From the NCBI GenBank assembly GCA_028708805.1, contig JAQVYC010000005.1:1-44292 (forward strand): a stretch of DNA of 44,292 bases, given 5' to 3'. The DNA is from Clostridia bacterium. GTDB taxonomy: Bacteria > Bacillota > Clostridia > Christensenellales > UBA1242. The notes under the pieces were generated by a model, which saw only the letters and a list, made by a program, of their open reading frames with translations, was not told the DNA's origin and made no database searches. The first letter of the stretch is position 1, and every line of letters starts with the position of its first letter. The translations under genes and the position numbers were made by a program. This document shows, in pieces, positions 44,063 to 44,292 of the stretch.

Positions 44063-44096
44063 AAAGTTTCCTTTTTAAAAGCTTAAATTTATAACA

Positions 44097-44292
44097 TTAA
44101 TTCACCATTAATTTACTTGTTATTTCAATAAATTTGGCTGGAATTTTGTTTTGTAACTTCCACACTATGCTCATTGGCCTATTGTCCTTATGTGACACAT
44201 AGTCTGCATAGCCTAGTATAGTATAATTTTCTGTCAATCCAAACTCATTCGTTCTATTATCTCTAACGCATAATAGCACTTTACTACCTTGA
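44097..44292 (-). CDS. C-terminus of a DUF3427 helicase-associated protein (partial)
   Basis: Only the last ~64 residues lie in the window; the frame runs open through the right edge (GSKVLLCVRDNRTNEFGL). LTENYTILGYADYVSHKDNRPMSIVWKLQNKIP matches, from memory, the DUF3427 C-terminal domain found on DEAD/DEAH helicases, often with a phospholipase-D-like nuclease, in phage-defence loci. The stop is 34 bases before the UvrD-like gene on the same strand. The internal GTG often taken as start is not a real start. Confidence 0.7.
   Translation of the reverse strand, partial: QGSKVLLCVRDNRTNEFGLTENYTILGYADYVSHKDNRPMSIVWKLQNKIPAKFIEITSKLMVN

Overview
The window is AT-rich bacterial chromosome using the standard code: TGA ends genes here, and prfB carries the usual TGA-dependent frameshift. 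The gene set (whiA, RNase J, VanW, a CwlD-like amidase, LemA with a DUF2207 protein, zinc-type L31) and AAGGAG-like ribosome-binding sites point to a low-GC Bacillota, most likely a Clostridia-like lineage. No species can be named from the sequence alone.

Positions 1-28919 look like resident chromosome. From the left: two leftward genes, one of unknown function and one membrane-anchored surface protein; a small membrane protein; an HD hydrolase; rpmE; a rightward block murB, small ORF, PHP phosphoesterase, whiA; a CtpE-like P-type ATPase; dCMP deaminase; prfB with an intact +1 frameshift site; a divergent adenylosuccinate-synthetase homologue whose catalytic Asp is Ser, as in phage PurZ enzymes; gpmI between two paralogous small unknown genes; VanW; a LemA/DUF2207 pair; guanylate kinase; leuS; an IS relic; a cell-wall amidase; a 50-residue gene; a polytopic membrane protein; and RNase J. 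Several genes here (murB, gpmI, the PurZ-like gene, the 50-aa gene, perhaps the amidase) lack a Shine-Dalgarno sequence and have a -10 box 5-7 bases before the start codon, which predicts leaderless mRNAs.

A roughly 1 kb gene-free stretch leads to a tRNA-Ser(GCU). From the tRNA 3' end to the right edge the content is that of an integrated, mobilizable defence island. It holds a frameshifted large serine recombinase ending inside the tRNA, a small ORF, hairpin-rich oriT-like DNA, a MobP/MobL-type relaxase, a ribbon-helix-helix accessory protein, a 13-bp perfect hairpin and four ~75-bp direct repeats. Next come a two-gene restriction-modification operon (a GIY-YIG/SF2 helicase giant and an N6-adenine methyltransferase), a small serine recombinase, a UvrD-type helicase with nuclease-like insert, zinc ribbons and HRDC domain, and the C-terminus of a DUF3427 helicase leaving the window.

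The most striking structure lies between the methyltransferase and the small recombinase. Two perfect 18-bp inverted copies of AAAAGGTACACCTTTTGG, each a near-palindrome around a 2-bp AC/GT centre, bound a ~200-bp segment with promoter-like sequences, and a strong terminator separates it from the recombinase gene. This is the expected design of an invertible promoter switch, suggesting phase-variable restriction-modification. This is inferred from sequence layout; inversion itself cannot be seen here.
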